A program made the position numbers and the translations under genes. Below are positions 23,077 through 31,170 of a stretch of 64,000 nt of DNA, piece by piece. The number at the start of each line of letters is the position of its first letter. Within the stretch, counting starts at the first letter, position 1. The notes beneath the pieces were generated by a model, which saw nothing but the letters and a program-made list of their open reading frames with translations, was not told the DNA's origin and did no database searches. The DNA comes from Pseudomonas reinekei (lineage in GTDB: Bacteria > Pseudomonadota > Gammaproteobacteria > Pseudomonadales > Pseudomonadaceae). The stretch spans positions 1 to 64,000 of the forward strand of contig NZ_MSTQ01000012.1 in NCBI RefSeq assembly GCF_001945365.1, written 5' to 3'.

Positions 23077-24804
23077 TCAGTAACCGAGCGACAAGCCGGT
23101 ATTACGCCGTGGATCGTTGGCCCCGTAGAAACGGTTCTTGCCAACCGGTTTGCCGTCCAGCGACGGCGCGCCCACGAGGATCGCCGCCAGATGGTTGGCA
23201 TCCTGTGGCCCCGCGAACTTGTGGCCCCAGCTTTCGAGGATCTTCACCGTGTCCGGGCTGGTGGTGAAGGCCTCCAGGTTGGTTTCCTCCGGCAGCCACT
23301 GCTGGTGGAAGCGCGGCGCATCGACCGCCTCCTGGATGTTCATGCCGTAGTCGATAACGTTGAGCATGGTCAGCAAGGTCGCGGTGATGATTCGGCTGCC
23401 GCCCGGCGTCCCGACCACCATCACCACTTTGCCGTCCTTGGTGACGATGGTCGGGCTCATGGACGACAGCGGCGCCTTGCCGGGGGCGATGGCGTTGGCC
23501 TCGCCCTGCACCAGGCCGTACATGTTCGGCACGCCGATTTTCGAGGTGAAGTCGTCCATTTCGTCATTGAGGATGACCCCGGTCTTGCTCGCCATGACCC
23601 CGGCGCCGAACCAGTCGTTGAGGGTGTACGTCACCGACACCGCGTTGCCCCATTTGTCGACGATGGAGTAATGGGTGGTGTTGCTGCCCTCATGGGGCGC
23701 GACGCCAGGCTTGAGGTCCTTGGACACCGCGGCCTTCTGCGGATTGATCGCTTCGCGCAGTTTGGTCGCGTAGTTTTTGTCCAGCAGATGGGCAATCGGG
23801 TTTTTCACGAAATCCGGATCGCCGAGGTAGCTGTTGCGGTCGACGTAGGCATGACGCATTGCTTCGATCTGGTAGTGCATGCCCTGAGCCGAGTGATAGC
23901 CCAGATCCTTCATCGGATAGCCTTCGAGGATGTTCATGATCTGGCAGATCACCACGCCGCCAGAGCTCGGCGGCGGTGCCGAGACCACGTGGTAGCCACG
24001 GTAGTCGCACTCGATCGGCGCCAGTTCGCGGGTCTTGTATTTGTCGAGGTCGGCCTGGGTGATGATGCCTTTGTTGGCCTGGCTGGACGTGACGATGGCG
24101 TCGGCGACCCAACCTTTATAGAAGCCGTCGGCACCTTTCTCGGAGATCTCGCGCAAGGTTTTGCCGAGGTCTTTCTGCACCAGCTTCTGCCCGACCTGCA
24201 TCGGCTCGCCGTTGCTGAGGAAGATCGAGCCGGAATCCTTGATGTCCTTCTTGAACACGTCGGTGGCATATTCCAGCAACTCGACATCGCCCTGTTCCAG
24301 TACGAAACCGTCTTCAGCGAGTTTGATCGCCGGGGCGATGACTTCCTTGCGTGGTTTGGTGCCGTATTTGCTCAAGGCCAGTTCCATACCGGAAACGGTG
24401 CCCGGCACGCCGACGGCCAGGTGACCACGGGTGCTCAGGTCTGGTACGACATTGCCCTCCTTGTCGAGATACATGTCGGGGGTAGCCGCCAGAGGGGCTT
24501 TTTCGCGGAAGTCGAGGAAAGTCTTGCGGCCGTCGGCCAGTTGAATGGTCATGAAACCACCGCCGCCCAGGTTACCCGCTGCCGGATACACCACCGCCAA
24601 CGCATACCCGACCGCTACCGCGGCATCGACCGCATTGCCGCCGTTTTTCAACACATCCACGCCGACATGGCTGGCCAGGTGCTGCGCGGTCACCACCATG
24701 CCATTTTCAGCCGCGACCGGGGCCACGGAAGCTGCATGGGCCGTCAGGCAACTGAGCGCCAACGAGGTCGCTATCAGCGATTTGGCAAAAGGTTCGTACT
24801 TCAT
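23077..24804 (-). CDS. ggt: Gamma-glutamyltranspeptidase
   Basis: The 575-residue periplasmic enzyme has a signal peptide ending at AHA. The N-terminal nucleophile hydrolase cleaves itself before the Thr in SNTTHYSIVD; the N-terminal Thr of the small subunit is the nucleophile. Further motifs are GNLGGGGFM, PPPSSGGV, SSMSPTIV and GTPGGSRIITATLL. It breaks the gamma-glutamyl bond of glutathione to recover its amino acids. Start ATG 24804 gives a proper signal peptide and has an AAGAGA site upstream. It is monocistronic by layout and divergent from the alkyltransferase gene. Confidence 0.96.
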   Translation of the reverse strand: MKYEPFAKSLIATSLALSCLTAHAASVAPVAAENGMVVTAQHLASHVGVDVLKNGGNAVDAAVAVGYALAVVYPAAGNLGGGGFMTIQLADGRKTFLDFREKAPLAATPDMYLDKEGNVVPDLSTRGHLAVGVPGTVSGMELALSKYGTKPRKEVIAPAIKLAEDGFVLEQGDVELLEYATDVFKKDIKDSGSIFLSNGEPMQVGQKLVQKDLGKTLREISEKGADGFYKGWVADAIVTSSQANKGIITQADLDKYKTRELAPIECDYRGYHVVSAPPPSSGGVVICQIMNILEGYPMKDLGYHSAQGMHYQIEAMRHAYVDRNSYLGDPDFVKNPIAHLLDKNYATKLREAINPQKAAVSKDLKPGVAPHEGSNTTHYSIVDKWGNAVSVTYTLNDWFGAGVMASKTGVILNDEMDDFTSKIGVPNMYGLVQGEANAIAPGKAPLSSMSPTIVTKDGKVVMVVGTPGGSRIITATLLTMLNVIDYGMNIQEAVDAPRFHQQWLPEETNLEAFTTSPDTVKILESWGHKFAGPQDANHLAAILVGAPSLDGKPVGKNRFYGANDPRRNTGLSLGY

Positions 24805-24940
24805 GAGTCGGTCTCTTCTTGTTTTAAAGTAGGAAAACCCGTCAAAAGCAGTAGCCAAGTATGGTCGGAATTGCGCATTGCGCCTCCCTCCAGAAGCAGT
24901 ATCCTTAACGCCTGTTCAACAATTCCATGAGGCTGGCGCT

Positions 24941-25459
24941 ATGACTTACACCTGCACGTCCCTGGCCTCCCCGGTTGGCGAGTTGAAGCTGGTGGCGAAC
25001 GGTTCGAGACTGGTAGCCATCCTCTGGGAAAACGATAAACCCGGACGGGTGCGCTTGGGACCGTTGGTCGAAGCGCCGGACAATCCGGTCCTGATGCGTG
25101 CCGCCGGGCAGTTACGCGAATATTTCGCCGGCGCACGACAACGCTTCGATCTGGAGCTGGATTTTTCCGGGACGGAATTTCAGAAGAAGGTCTGGGCCGC
25201 GCTGCTGACCATCCCGTTTGGCGAAACCCGTAGCTACAGCCAGATCGCCGAACAAATCGGCAACCCGAGTGCGGTCCGGGCGGTGGGCGCGGCGAATGGC
25301 AAGAATCCGATTTCGATTATCGCGCCTTGCCATCGGGTGATTGGTGCGTCGGGGAAGCTGACGGGGTTTGCCGGGGGGCTGGAGGCGAAGGCGTTGTTGC
25401 TGACGCTGGAAGGCGCTCAATGCGTCGGAGCCGGAATGACCGCAGACCTGTTTGGGTAA
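24941..25459 (+). CDS. ogt: Methylated-DNA-[protein]-cysteine S-methyltransferase
   Basis: The 172-residue suicide DNA-repair protein removes alkyl groups from O6 of guanine. The acceptor Cys lies in the invariant PCHRVIG, preceded by AANGKNPISIIA. The helix-turn-helix with the finger Arg is in RSYSQIAEQIGNPSAVRAVGAANG. There is no Ada N-terminal domain, so it is the constitutive Ogt type. The start at ATG 24941 removes a non-matching extension. Confidence 0.93.
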   Translation: MTYTCTSLASPVGELKLVANGSRLVAILWENDKPGRVRLGPLVEAPDNPVLMRAAGQLREYFAGARQRFDLELDFSGTEFQKKVWAALLTIPFGETRSYSQIAEQIGNPSAVRAVGAANGKNPISIIAPCHRVIGASGKLTGFAGGLEAKALLLTLEGAQCVGAGMTADLFG

Positions 25460-25618
25460 TCCAATTCTCTTTGGCTAAGGAGCTTGCTCCTGCGCCAATG
25501 CACCGCGCTGGCAACTATTCGCCAGCCCCTGAGATTTCAGGGGCCGCTTCGCAGCCCGACGCGAACAAGCTCGCCGCCACGCAAGGGCACGGGCCATGTT
25601 AAGTGAAAGCCTGCCGCC
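25460..25618. other. Intergenic region with degenerate palindromes
   Basis: This gap between convergent genes contains short hairpins (AAGGAGCTTGCTCCT; CCCCTGAGATTTCAGGGG). They resemble decayed REP elements and may terminate transcription. No gene is evident. Confidence 0.5.
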
Positions 25619-26056
25619 TCAATCAAGCTGCGCCCGGTACTCCTTCTCGTATTGCCCCGCCAGCGTCTCTTTCTGTTTGTCGTCGAGCAGCTTGCCGGCC
25701 ATCTGGAAGAACTTCTGCTCCTCCTCCTTGAGGTGGTGATGAACCTTGTCCGACAGTTTCTTTGCGGTCGCCAACCAGGCCGGGCTGGACATCTCGGTCT
25801 CGTCCAGTTCTTCCATCATTTCGTCCATCTCGTGGTGTTCGGCAATCGCATGGCGGCTGAGATCGACGCCGTTGTCGAACTCCATCAAGGGAATATAGAA
25901 ATGCCGCTCTTCCGCGGTTTCATGGGCCTGCAGTTCAGCCTTGAGCTGTTTGTACGCTTCAACCCGCTCTGGAGTGTCGCCGCTGGTTTCGATCAGCGCC
26001 TTGGCATAGGTCCGTTGGCGTTCGTGGCTTTCGCGCAAGGCTTCAAAAATATTCAC
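25619..26056 (-). CDS. Hemerythrin-domain protein
   Basis: The 145-residue four-helix protein carries the HHE-type metal ligands in order: His in LRESHERQR, H-x3-E in AHETAEERHF, His in AEHHEMDEMM and H-x3-E in KVHHHLKEEEQKFF. Such proteins bind a di-iron centre and oxygen or NO; in Pseudomonas they are linked to stress and iron handling. It is a single gene with no obvious operon partner. Confidence 0.9.
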   Translation of the reverse strand: MNIFEALRESHERQRTYAKALIETSGDTPERVEAYKQLKAELQAHETAEERHFYIPLMEFDNGVDLSRHAIAEHHEMDEMMEELDETEMSSPAWLATAKKLSDKVHHHLKEEEQKFFQMAGKLLDDKQKETLAGQYEKEYRAQLD

Positions 26057-26198
26057 GGCGTGTCCTCATCGGTCGCGTTCGGGATGACGCGTCTTAATCA
26101 ATGACATCTGCGCGCCAGCGACGGTTCCCCCCGGTGCACTGATGGAAAATTGGCGCTGTCCACGTTAGGCTGGGGTTCAAAGCCATAAGGACATAGCC

Positions 26199-26624
26199 AT
26201 GACGTTACGAATCGAGTTCTCGCCAACCCCCACGGAAGAGGAACGCCAAGCCATTTTGCTGCCGTTGCGCGCCTATAACGCGTCAAAAGCCGGCGGCACC
26301 CTACCCGAAAACATTGCCCTGCTGGTACGCGACGAAAACGACCAGATTCTCGGCGGACTCTACGCCCGATTGTTTTATCAGTGGTTGTTCATCGACTTGC
26401 TGTCGGTGCCGGAACAGGCCCGTGGACAGGGCATGGGCAGCAAGCTGATGCAGATGGCGGAAGACCTGGCGCGGGAACGAAAATGCATCGGCCTGTGGCT
26501 CGATACCTTCGAATTCCAGGCGCCGGATTTCTACAGGAAATGCGGCTACAGCGAGATCGGTCACATCGCCGACTACCCGCCGGGGCACAAGCACTTCTTT
26601 TTCCAGAAGCGCTTGGATTACTGA
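26199..26624 (+). CDS. GNAT family N-acetyltransferase
   Basis: The 141-residue GNAT protein has LLSVPEQARGQGMGSKLMQMAE as motif A and ends with DFYRKCGYSEIG and PPGHKHFFFQKRL. The N-terminus (EERQAILLPLRAYNASKAG) is typical of a subgroup close to bleomycin-resistance-linked acetyltransferases. The acceptor is unknown. A ribosome binding site (AAGGA) precedes ATG 26199. Confidence 0.88.
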   Translation: MTLRIEFSPTPTEEERQAILLPLRAYNASKAGGTLPENIALLVRDENDQILGGLYARLFYQWLFIDLLSVPEQARGQGMGSKLMQMAEDLARERKCIGLWLDTFEFQAPDFYRKCGYSEIGHIADYPPGHKHFFFQKRLDY

Positions 26625-26643
26625 GTTAACACATAACCCTATT

Positions 26644-26666
26644 GGGAGCGGGCTTGCCCGCTTCCC
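26644..26666. repeat. Single REP-like hairpin
   Basis: GGGAGCGGGCTTGCCCGCTTCCC can fold on itself around a short loop. It is a half REP element of the same style as the paired ones elsewhere, located between convergent genes. Confidence 0.7.
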
Positions 26667-26690
26667 AGAGGTCCTGCGTCAATCATGAAG

Positions 26691-27041
26691 TCACAGACAG
26701 GTCGCCAACGCCGCCAACCGGCGCTTGGCGACGAAGTCGTCCTGTTGCGCGTAGTAGCTCAACACAGTGCCCGAGGCGTCGGTGGTCACGTCCACGAAAG
26801 ACTCCGCCGAACGGGTGTAAACAGTGGCGCCACCTTTCTCGGCGGGCTCCAGGTACGCAGCCGCATCAACACCGAATACCGCTTCGTCCTGCCAGGAAAA
26901 CTGCACGCACCGGACGACGTCTTTTGCCGGCTTGTCCGAGTTCAGGGTTTTGTACGGGGCCTTGGTGCGAGCTTCGTTCATTGCCGAGCCCGCGCATCCC
27001 GCCAGCAAGGTAACGGCCAGCGCCACCATCAGAATTCGCAT
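26691..27041 (-). CDS. Small lipoprotein of unknown function
   Basis: The 116-residue protein has a lipoprotein signal with lipobox LLAGC, so it should be anchored in the envelope. The mature part is short and contains two Cys (VVRCVQFSW and the terminal ATCL) that could form a disulphide. I do not recognise the family. ATG 27041 was preferred to the GTG three codons upstream because it starts a normal signal peptide. Confidence 0.75.
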   Translation of the reverse strand: MRILMVALAVTLLAGCAGSAMNEARTKAPYKTLNSDKPAKDVVRCVQFSWQDEAVFGVDAAAYLEPAEKGGATVYTRSAESFVDVTTDASGTVLSYYAQQDDFVAKRRLAALATCL

Positions 27042-27188
27042 TGCATTCACTCATCAGGAAAAAGCCGACTGTATCATCGTGGCACCGCGTATCGTTCTGC
27101 TTTACTTCATTTATACCGCGACACCGCGCGACGATTCGCGCACCCTGTCGCGCCATTGCGCTGCATCGCACCTTTGACTGGAAGCCCC

Positions 27189-27437
27189 ATGACCCCCAAC
27201 GCCGAGTTTTACAAACCGACCACTGAATACGCTGACAAACTGATCAGCCAGATCGGTCAGACACCCTCCTGGATCGCCAAGCGAATCGGCGTCACCGACA
27301 AACGCATTCGTTACATCCTCGACGGCGAGCGCACCGTCAAAGGTGAAACCACCCCGATCCAGATGACCTACACCGAGCAATTTGCCCTGGAGTGTCTGGC
27401 GGCAGCGGCCAAGGCCAGCAAGAAACAGTCTTCGTAA
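27189..27437 (+). CDS. Small HTH-like protein
   Basis: The 82-residue protein has a central segment, ISQIGQTPSWIAKRIGVTDKRIRYILDGER, that reads like an HTH of the Cro/phage repressor style. It is followed by a helix rich in Ala and Lys. The function is unknown; DNA binding is inference. It starts a chain of three closely spaced genes (gaps of 20 and 25 bases). Confidence 0.7.
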   Translation: MTPNAEFYKPTTEYADKLISQIGQTPSWIAKRIGVTDKRIRYILDGERTVKGETTPIQMTYTEQFALECLAAAAKASKKQSS

Positions 27438-27457
27438 TCCGTACTCAAGGAGTGACC

Positions 27458-27787
27458 ATGGCGGCATCCGAGCTGCAACACGAACAGGCACTGAACACGT
27501 TTCTCGATGAACGCCCCGAACTGCGCGTCGAACTCGACCACCTCAATCCGTTGCTCGCCCAGGCCAAAGGCGAGACCCTGGCGCAGTTTCGCGACGAGCG
27601 TTTGCATGAAGCCTTCGAGGCCGAAGCCGAGCGCCTTGGTTTGTTTGCCTGGGAATTGACCTTGCAACTGACCGCTGCCACACCGCAGGATTACGAAGCC
27701 CAGCGCCTCGAGGTGCACCGGGAAGTCGCGGAGATGGCCGGCATGGACTGGCTGGAATATTGCGATTTATACGGGATCAAACCCTGA
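27458..27787 (+). CDS. DUF6388-like small protein
   Basis: The 109-residue acidic, helical protein has no signal peptide or membrane segment. The pattern (FLDERPELR, then AEMAGMDWLEYCDLYGI) matches a Pseudomonas-wide family of unknown function that I believe is DUF6388. AAGGAG lies seven bases before ATG 27458. It sits between the HTH-like gene and a membrane protein gene, probably in one transcript. Confidence 0.75.
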   Translation: MAASELQHEQALNTFLDERPELRVELDHLNPLLAQAKGETLAQFRDERLHEAFEAEAERLGLFAWELTLQLTAATPQDYEAQRLEVHREVAEMAGMDWLEYCDLYGIKP

Positions 27788-27812
27788 CCACCGCTCAAGG
27801 ACACCATCGCCC

Positions 27813-28517
27813 ATGCTGCCTTCCGCCACCCGGCCCCACGCCAGCCCCGGCCACCTGCACACTCAGAAATGGCGCGGGCGCATCGGCTTGAGCCTGGTGG
27901 CCATGCTTTCGGTGTTGGCCGGCATGACCGACGCGATCGGTTTCATGGCCAGCGGCGATTTTGTTTCGTTCATGAGCGGCAACACCACCCGCATGGCCGT
28001 CGCCATCAGTGCCGGCGAGCTGGGCTTGACCTTGCGGCTGGTGATCCTCATCGCCACGTTCATCCTTGGCAATGCGCTGGGCATTATTGTCAGCCGCCTG
28101 GGCCGTCGCCGAGCCCTGCCCCTGCTGCTGAGCATCGCCACCCTGCTCTGCGCTGCTGCGGCCTGGCCATACGAGACGCAACTGCCTGCGTTGCTGGCGG
28201 CAATCATCGCCATGGGCATGCTCAATGCTGCTGTGGAAGAAGTGAATGGCTTGCCGGTCGGCCTGACCTACGTCACCGGCGCTCTGTCGCGCTTCGGCCG
28301 TGGACTGGGTCGCTGGATGCTCGGCGAGCGGCGCAATGGCTGGCGGGTGCAACTGATTCCCTGGACCGGAATGTTCGCTGGCGCCGTACTGGGTGCGGTG
28401 CTGGAGCATCACTTCGGGCTCAAGGCACTGTTTGCCAGTGGATTACTGGCGGCAGCATTGGGCCTGTTATCGTTGAAGATCCCCCATCGCTGGCAGTTAG
28501 GCTACATGCCCCGCTAA
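27813..28517 (+). CDS. YoaK/DUF1275 family membrane protein
   Basis: The 234-residue polytopic membrane protein has about six hydrophobic segments. The family mark is AGMTDAIGFMASGDFVSFMSGNTT in the first third, with a NAAVEEVNGLPVGLTYVTGAL segment later. DUF1275 proteins are putative small transporters of unknown substrate. It is the last gene of a three-gene run and is followed by a REP pair. Confidence 0.88.
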   Translation: MLPSATRPHASPGHLHTQKWRGRIGLSLVAMLSVLAGMTDAIGFMASGDFVSFMSGNTTRMAVAISAGELGLTLRLVILIATFILGNALGIIVSRLGRRRALPLLLSIATLLCAAAAWPYETQLPALLAAIIAMGMLNAAVEEVNGLPVGLTYVTGALSRFGRGLGRWMLGERRNGWRVQLIPWTGMFAGAVLGAVLEHHFGLKALFASGLLAAALGLLSLKIPHRWQLGYMPR

Positions 28518-28540
28518 GTGTTTGAGTCGCCTGTCCGGCC

Positions 28541-28627
28541 GCCATCGCGGGCAAGCCCGCTCCTACAGGGAATGCGTCGATCACCAAATTGCAGATCTGC
28601 TGTAGGAGCTGGCTTGCCCGCGATGAG
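28541..28627. repeat. REP palindrome pair (GGCTTGCCCGC type)
   Basis: The left copy reads GCCATCGCGGGCAAGCCCGC then TCCTAC. The right copy is inverted (GTAGGAGCTGGCTTGCCCGC). The sequence differs from the GAGCCTGCTCGC type elsewhere in the window. Confidence 0.88.
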
Positions 28628-28706
28628 GCCCGCACAGACAACATCGATTTAGCCCCCCCGCCGATAAAGCTTTATCATGGCCGCAGTTTCGCTGATCGAG
28701 TCCGTC

Positions 28707-29099
28707 ATGAAGTTCGCCATCGCCGTATTTTCCGCCGCCCATGCGCCCTCCTCACGCCGCGCCCTGCTGTTCGCCCAAGCAGCGCTGGCCGGCGGGCACG
28801 AGATTGTCCGGCTGTTTTTCTATCAGGATGGCGTCTATAACGCGTCCGGCAGCGTAGTGACACCCCAGGATGAACTGGACGTGCCCAAGCAATGGCGCGC
28901 CTTCATCAGCGAGCAAAAACTCGATGGCGTGGTGTGCATCGCCGCCGCCCTGCGCCGGGGCGTGCTCAACGGGGAAGAAGCCAAACGCTATCAACGCGAT
29001 GCGGTCGCCGTTGGCGCGCCGTGGGAATTGTCCGGTCTCGGCCAGTTGCACGATGCAGTGCAGGACGCCGACCGCCTGATCTGTTTCGGAGGCGCATAA
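28707..29099 (+). CDS. tusD: Sulfurtransferase complex subunit TusD
   Basis: The 130-residue DsrE-family subunit has the sulphur-carrying Cys in GVVCIAAALRRGVLN. With TusB and TusC it forms a hexamer that takes sulphur from TusA and passes it to TusE, which supplies MnmA for 2-thiouridine in tRNA. MnmA itself is encoded at 51114. ATG 28707 matches family starts (MKFAIAVFSAAHAPSSRRAL). The next gene starts one base after the stop. Confidence 0.94.
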   Translation: MKFAIAVFSAAHAPSSRRALLFAQAALAGGHEIVRLFFYQDGVYNASGSVVTPQDELDVPKQWRAFISEQKLDGVVCIAAALRRGVLNGEEAKRYQRDAVAVGAPWELSGLGQLHDAVQDADRLICFGGA

Positions 29100-29100
29100 A

Positions 29101-29463
29101 ATGGCCAAATCCTTGTTGATCATCAGCCGCCAGGCCCCATGGTCCGGACCGGGCGCCCGGGAAGCGCTGGACATCGTGCTAGCCGGCGGCGCTTTCGATC
29201 TGCCGATCGGTTTACTGTTTCTTGATGACGGCGTGTTCCAGCTCGCGACGCAACAGGACGCCAAGGCCCTGCAACAGAAAGACCTGAGCGCCAACCTGCA
29301 AGCCCTGCCGATGTTCGGCGTTGAACAACTGTTCGTCTGTGCCGACAGCACGGCGCAGCGTGGCCTGGACTCGAGTGCGCTGTCGCTGGAAGAAGCCCAG
29401 GTGCTCGCTGCCAATGAAATCACCGCCCTTATTGACCGTTACGACCAGGTGATCACCCTCTGA
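29101..29463 (+). CDS. tusC: Sulfurtransferase complex subunit TusC
   Basis: The 120-residue DsrF-type subunit carries motifs LLIISRQAPWSGPGAREALD and PIGLLFLDDGVFQL. It forms part of the TusBCD sulphur relay complex. It has no essential Cys of its own at the TusD position; C113-like residues are absent, as in relatives. The gene overlaps tusB (TGATG). Confidence 0.93.
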   Translation: MAKSLLIISRQAPWSGPGAREALDIVLAGGAFDLPIGLLFLDDGVFQLATQQDAKALQQKDLSANLQALPMFGVEQLFVCADSTAQRGLDSSALSLEEAQVLAANEITALIDRYDQVITL

Positions 29464-29756
29464 TGTCGACTTTGCATGTGTTGTCTCATTCCCCTTTCGG
29501 TGACGACCGCCTGAGCAGCTGCCTGCGCGTGATCGGCGCCAGCGATGCGCTGCTGCTGTCCGGCGACGCGGCCTATGCCTTGCAACCGGGCACCGCGCCG
29601 TTCAAGACGCTGAATGCGCGCGGCCTGCCACTCTATGTTCTGGCCGAAGACGCCCAGGCCCGCGCCATCGAGGTTCCGGACTGGGCCACTGCCATCGATT
29701 ACCCGGCCTTCGTCGAACTGTCGATCCGCCACGACAAGGTTAACAGCTGGCTATGA
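29463..29756 (+). CDS. tusB: Sulfurtransferase complex subunit TusB
   Basis: The 97-residue DsrH-family subunit begins STLHVLSHSPFGDDRLSSCLR and ends with SIRHDKVNSWL. It is the smallest part of the TusBCD hexamer. The start overlaps tusC by one base and the end overlaps tusE by four, so the operon is tightly coupled. Confidence 0.92.
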   Translation: MSTLHVLSHSPFGDDRLSSCLRVIGASDALLLSGDAAYALQPGTAPFKTLNARGLPLYVLAEDAQARAIEVPDWATAIDYPAFVELSIRHDKVNSWL

Positions 29757-30088
29757 GTGCATTAACGGTCGGCGCCCGCGTCATCGAACTGGACAAGGAC
29801 GGCTTTCTGGTCGAGCTAAGTGACTGGTCGGCTGAGGTCGCCAGCGCCCTGGCGGCTGCGGAAGACATCGAGTTGAGCCCCGAACATTGGGAAATCCTCG
29901 AGCTGCTGCGCAGTTTCTACGCCGAGTTCCAGTTGTCGCCCGCCACCCGCCCGCTGATCAAATACACCGCATTGAAGCTCGGTCCGGAAAAAGGCAACAG
30001 CCTGCACCTGAACCGACTGTTCAAAGGCACCCCCGCCAAACTCGCCGCGAAACTGGCGGGCCTGCCCAAACCGACGAATTGCCTATGA
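29753..30088 (+). CDS. tusE: Sulfurtransferase TusE (DsrC-like)
   Basis: The 111-residue DsrC-family protein has the conserved penultimate Cys (PKPTNCL) on the flexible C-terminal arm that carries persulphide sulphur. Other marks are LDKDGFLVEL, SPEHWEILELLR and FYAEFQLSPATRPLIKY. It delivers sulphur from TusBCD to MnmA. It overlaps tusB upstream and ybiB downstream (ATGA). Confidence 0.95.
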   Translation: MSALTVGARVIELDKDGFLVELSDWSAEVASALAAAEDIELSPEHWEILELLRSFYAEFQLSPATRPLIKYTALKLGPEKGNSLHLNRLFKGTPAKLAAKLAGLPKPTNCL

Positions 30089-31086
30089 CCGACTATCCAG
30101 CGCTGACCCTTGAAACCCCTGCCGAACATCCATTCGCCCAGTTCGTGCGAATCCTCGGCAAAGGCAAACGCGGCGCCCGCGACCTGACTCGCGAAGAAGC
30201 CCGCGCCGCCATGGGCATGGTGCTCGACGAACAGGTCGAGGAAACCCAGCTCGGCGCCTTCCTGATGCTGCTGCGGCACAAGGAAGAAAGCGCCGAAGAA
30301 ATGGCCGGGTTCACCGAAGCCCTGCGCGAACGCCTGCAAGCGCCGGCACTGGCGGTGGATCTGGACTGGCCGACCTACGCTGGCAAGAAGCGCCATTTGC
30401 CGTGGTACCTGTTGGCCGCCAAGTGCCTGGCGCAGAACGGCGTGCGGATTTTCATGCACGGAGGCGGCGCACACACGGCCGGTCGACTATACAGCGAGCA
30501 ATTGCTGGAGGAGCTGAAGATCCCGTTGTGTCGCAACTGGCAGCAGGTCGGCACGGCGCTCGACAACGGCGGTCTGGCATTCATGCCGCTGGTGGACTGG
30601 GCGCCGCAGCTGCAACGGATGATCGACCTGCGCAACACCCTCGGCCTGCGTTCACCGATCCATTCGTTGGCGCGGATTCTCAATCCGCTGGGCGCACGCT
30701 GCGGCCTGCAAAGCATTTTCCACCCCGGCTATCAGGCCGTGCACCGCGATGCCAGTGGCCTGCTCGGCGACACGGCCATCGTAGTCAAGGGCGATGGCGG
30801 CGAGATCGAGATCAACCCGGACGCCGACAGCCACTTGTACGGCACCACCGGTGGCGAAAGCTGGGATGAGCAATGGCCGCAACTGTCGAGCCAGCGCCAC
30901 GTCAAACCGGTCGGCCTTGACCCGGCGCATCTTAAGGCCGTCTGGCGCGGCGATGTGGTCGACAGCTACCCGCAAATGGCCCTGATCTCGACCATGGCCC
31001 TGGCCTTGCGCGGCCTCGGCCAAAGCCGTGAGCAAGCGTTCGAAACGGCCGAGAAATACTGGGCCTCTCGCGACAAATCGATTTAA
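30085..31086 (+). CDS. ybiB: YbiB-like glycosyltransferase-family protein (TrpD2)
   Basis: The 333-residue protein has the fold of anthranilate phosphoribosyltransferase/class IV nucleoside phosphorylases. The N-terminal helical domain has EEARAAMGMVLDEQVEETQLGAFLMLLR; the C-terminal domain carries HGGGAHTAGR and NPLGARCGLQ. E. coli YbiB (TrpD2) binds nucleic acid instead of anthranilate and is linked to stress. The four-base overlap with tusE makes it the fifth gene of the tRNA-thiolation operon, which hints at an RNA-related role. Confidence 0.85.
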   Translation: MTDYPALTLETPAEHPFAQFVRILGKGKRGARDLTREEARAAMGMVLDEQVEETQLGAFLMLLRHKEESAEEMAGFTEALRERLQAPALAVDLDWPTYAGKKRHLPWYLLAAKCLAQNGVRIFMHGGGAHTAGRLYSEQLLEELKIPLCRNWQQVGTALDNGGLAFMPLVDWAPQLQRMIDLRNTLGLRSPIHSLARILNPLGARCGLQSIFHPGYQAVHRDASGLLGDTAIVVKGDGGEIEINPDADSHLYGTTGGESWDEQWPQLSSQRHVKPVGLDPAHLKAVWRGDVVDSYPQMALISTMALALRGLGQSREQAFETAEKYWASRDKSI

Positions 31087-31170
31087 CCGATCATTGACGC
31101 CCGATCTTTGCGCTTTTTGTTCGAACTCATAGGCATAAACTCCTCTTCAACGCTTATCGGTTGAGGAGTC

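Noticed and set aside
23191..24930. Long open frame opposite ggt
   Set aside because: The ggt frame has a signal peptide and all catalytic motifs; the opposite frame has none and a His/Asp/Val-biased composition.
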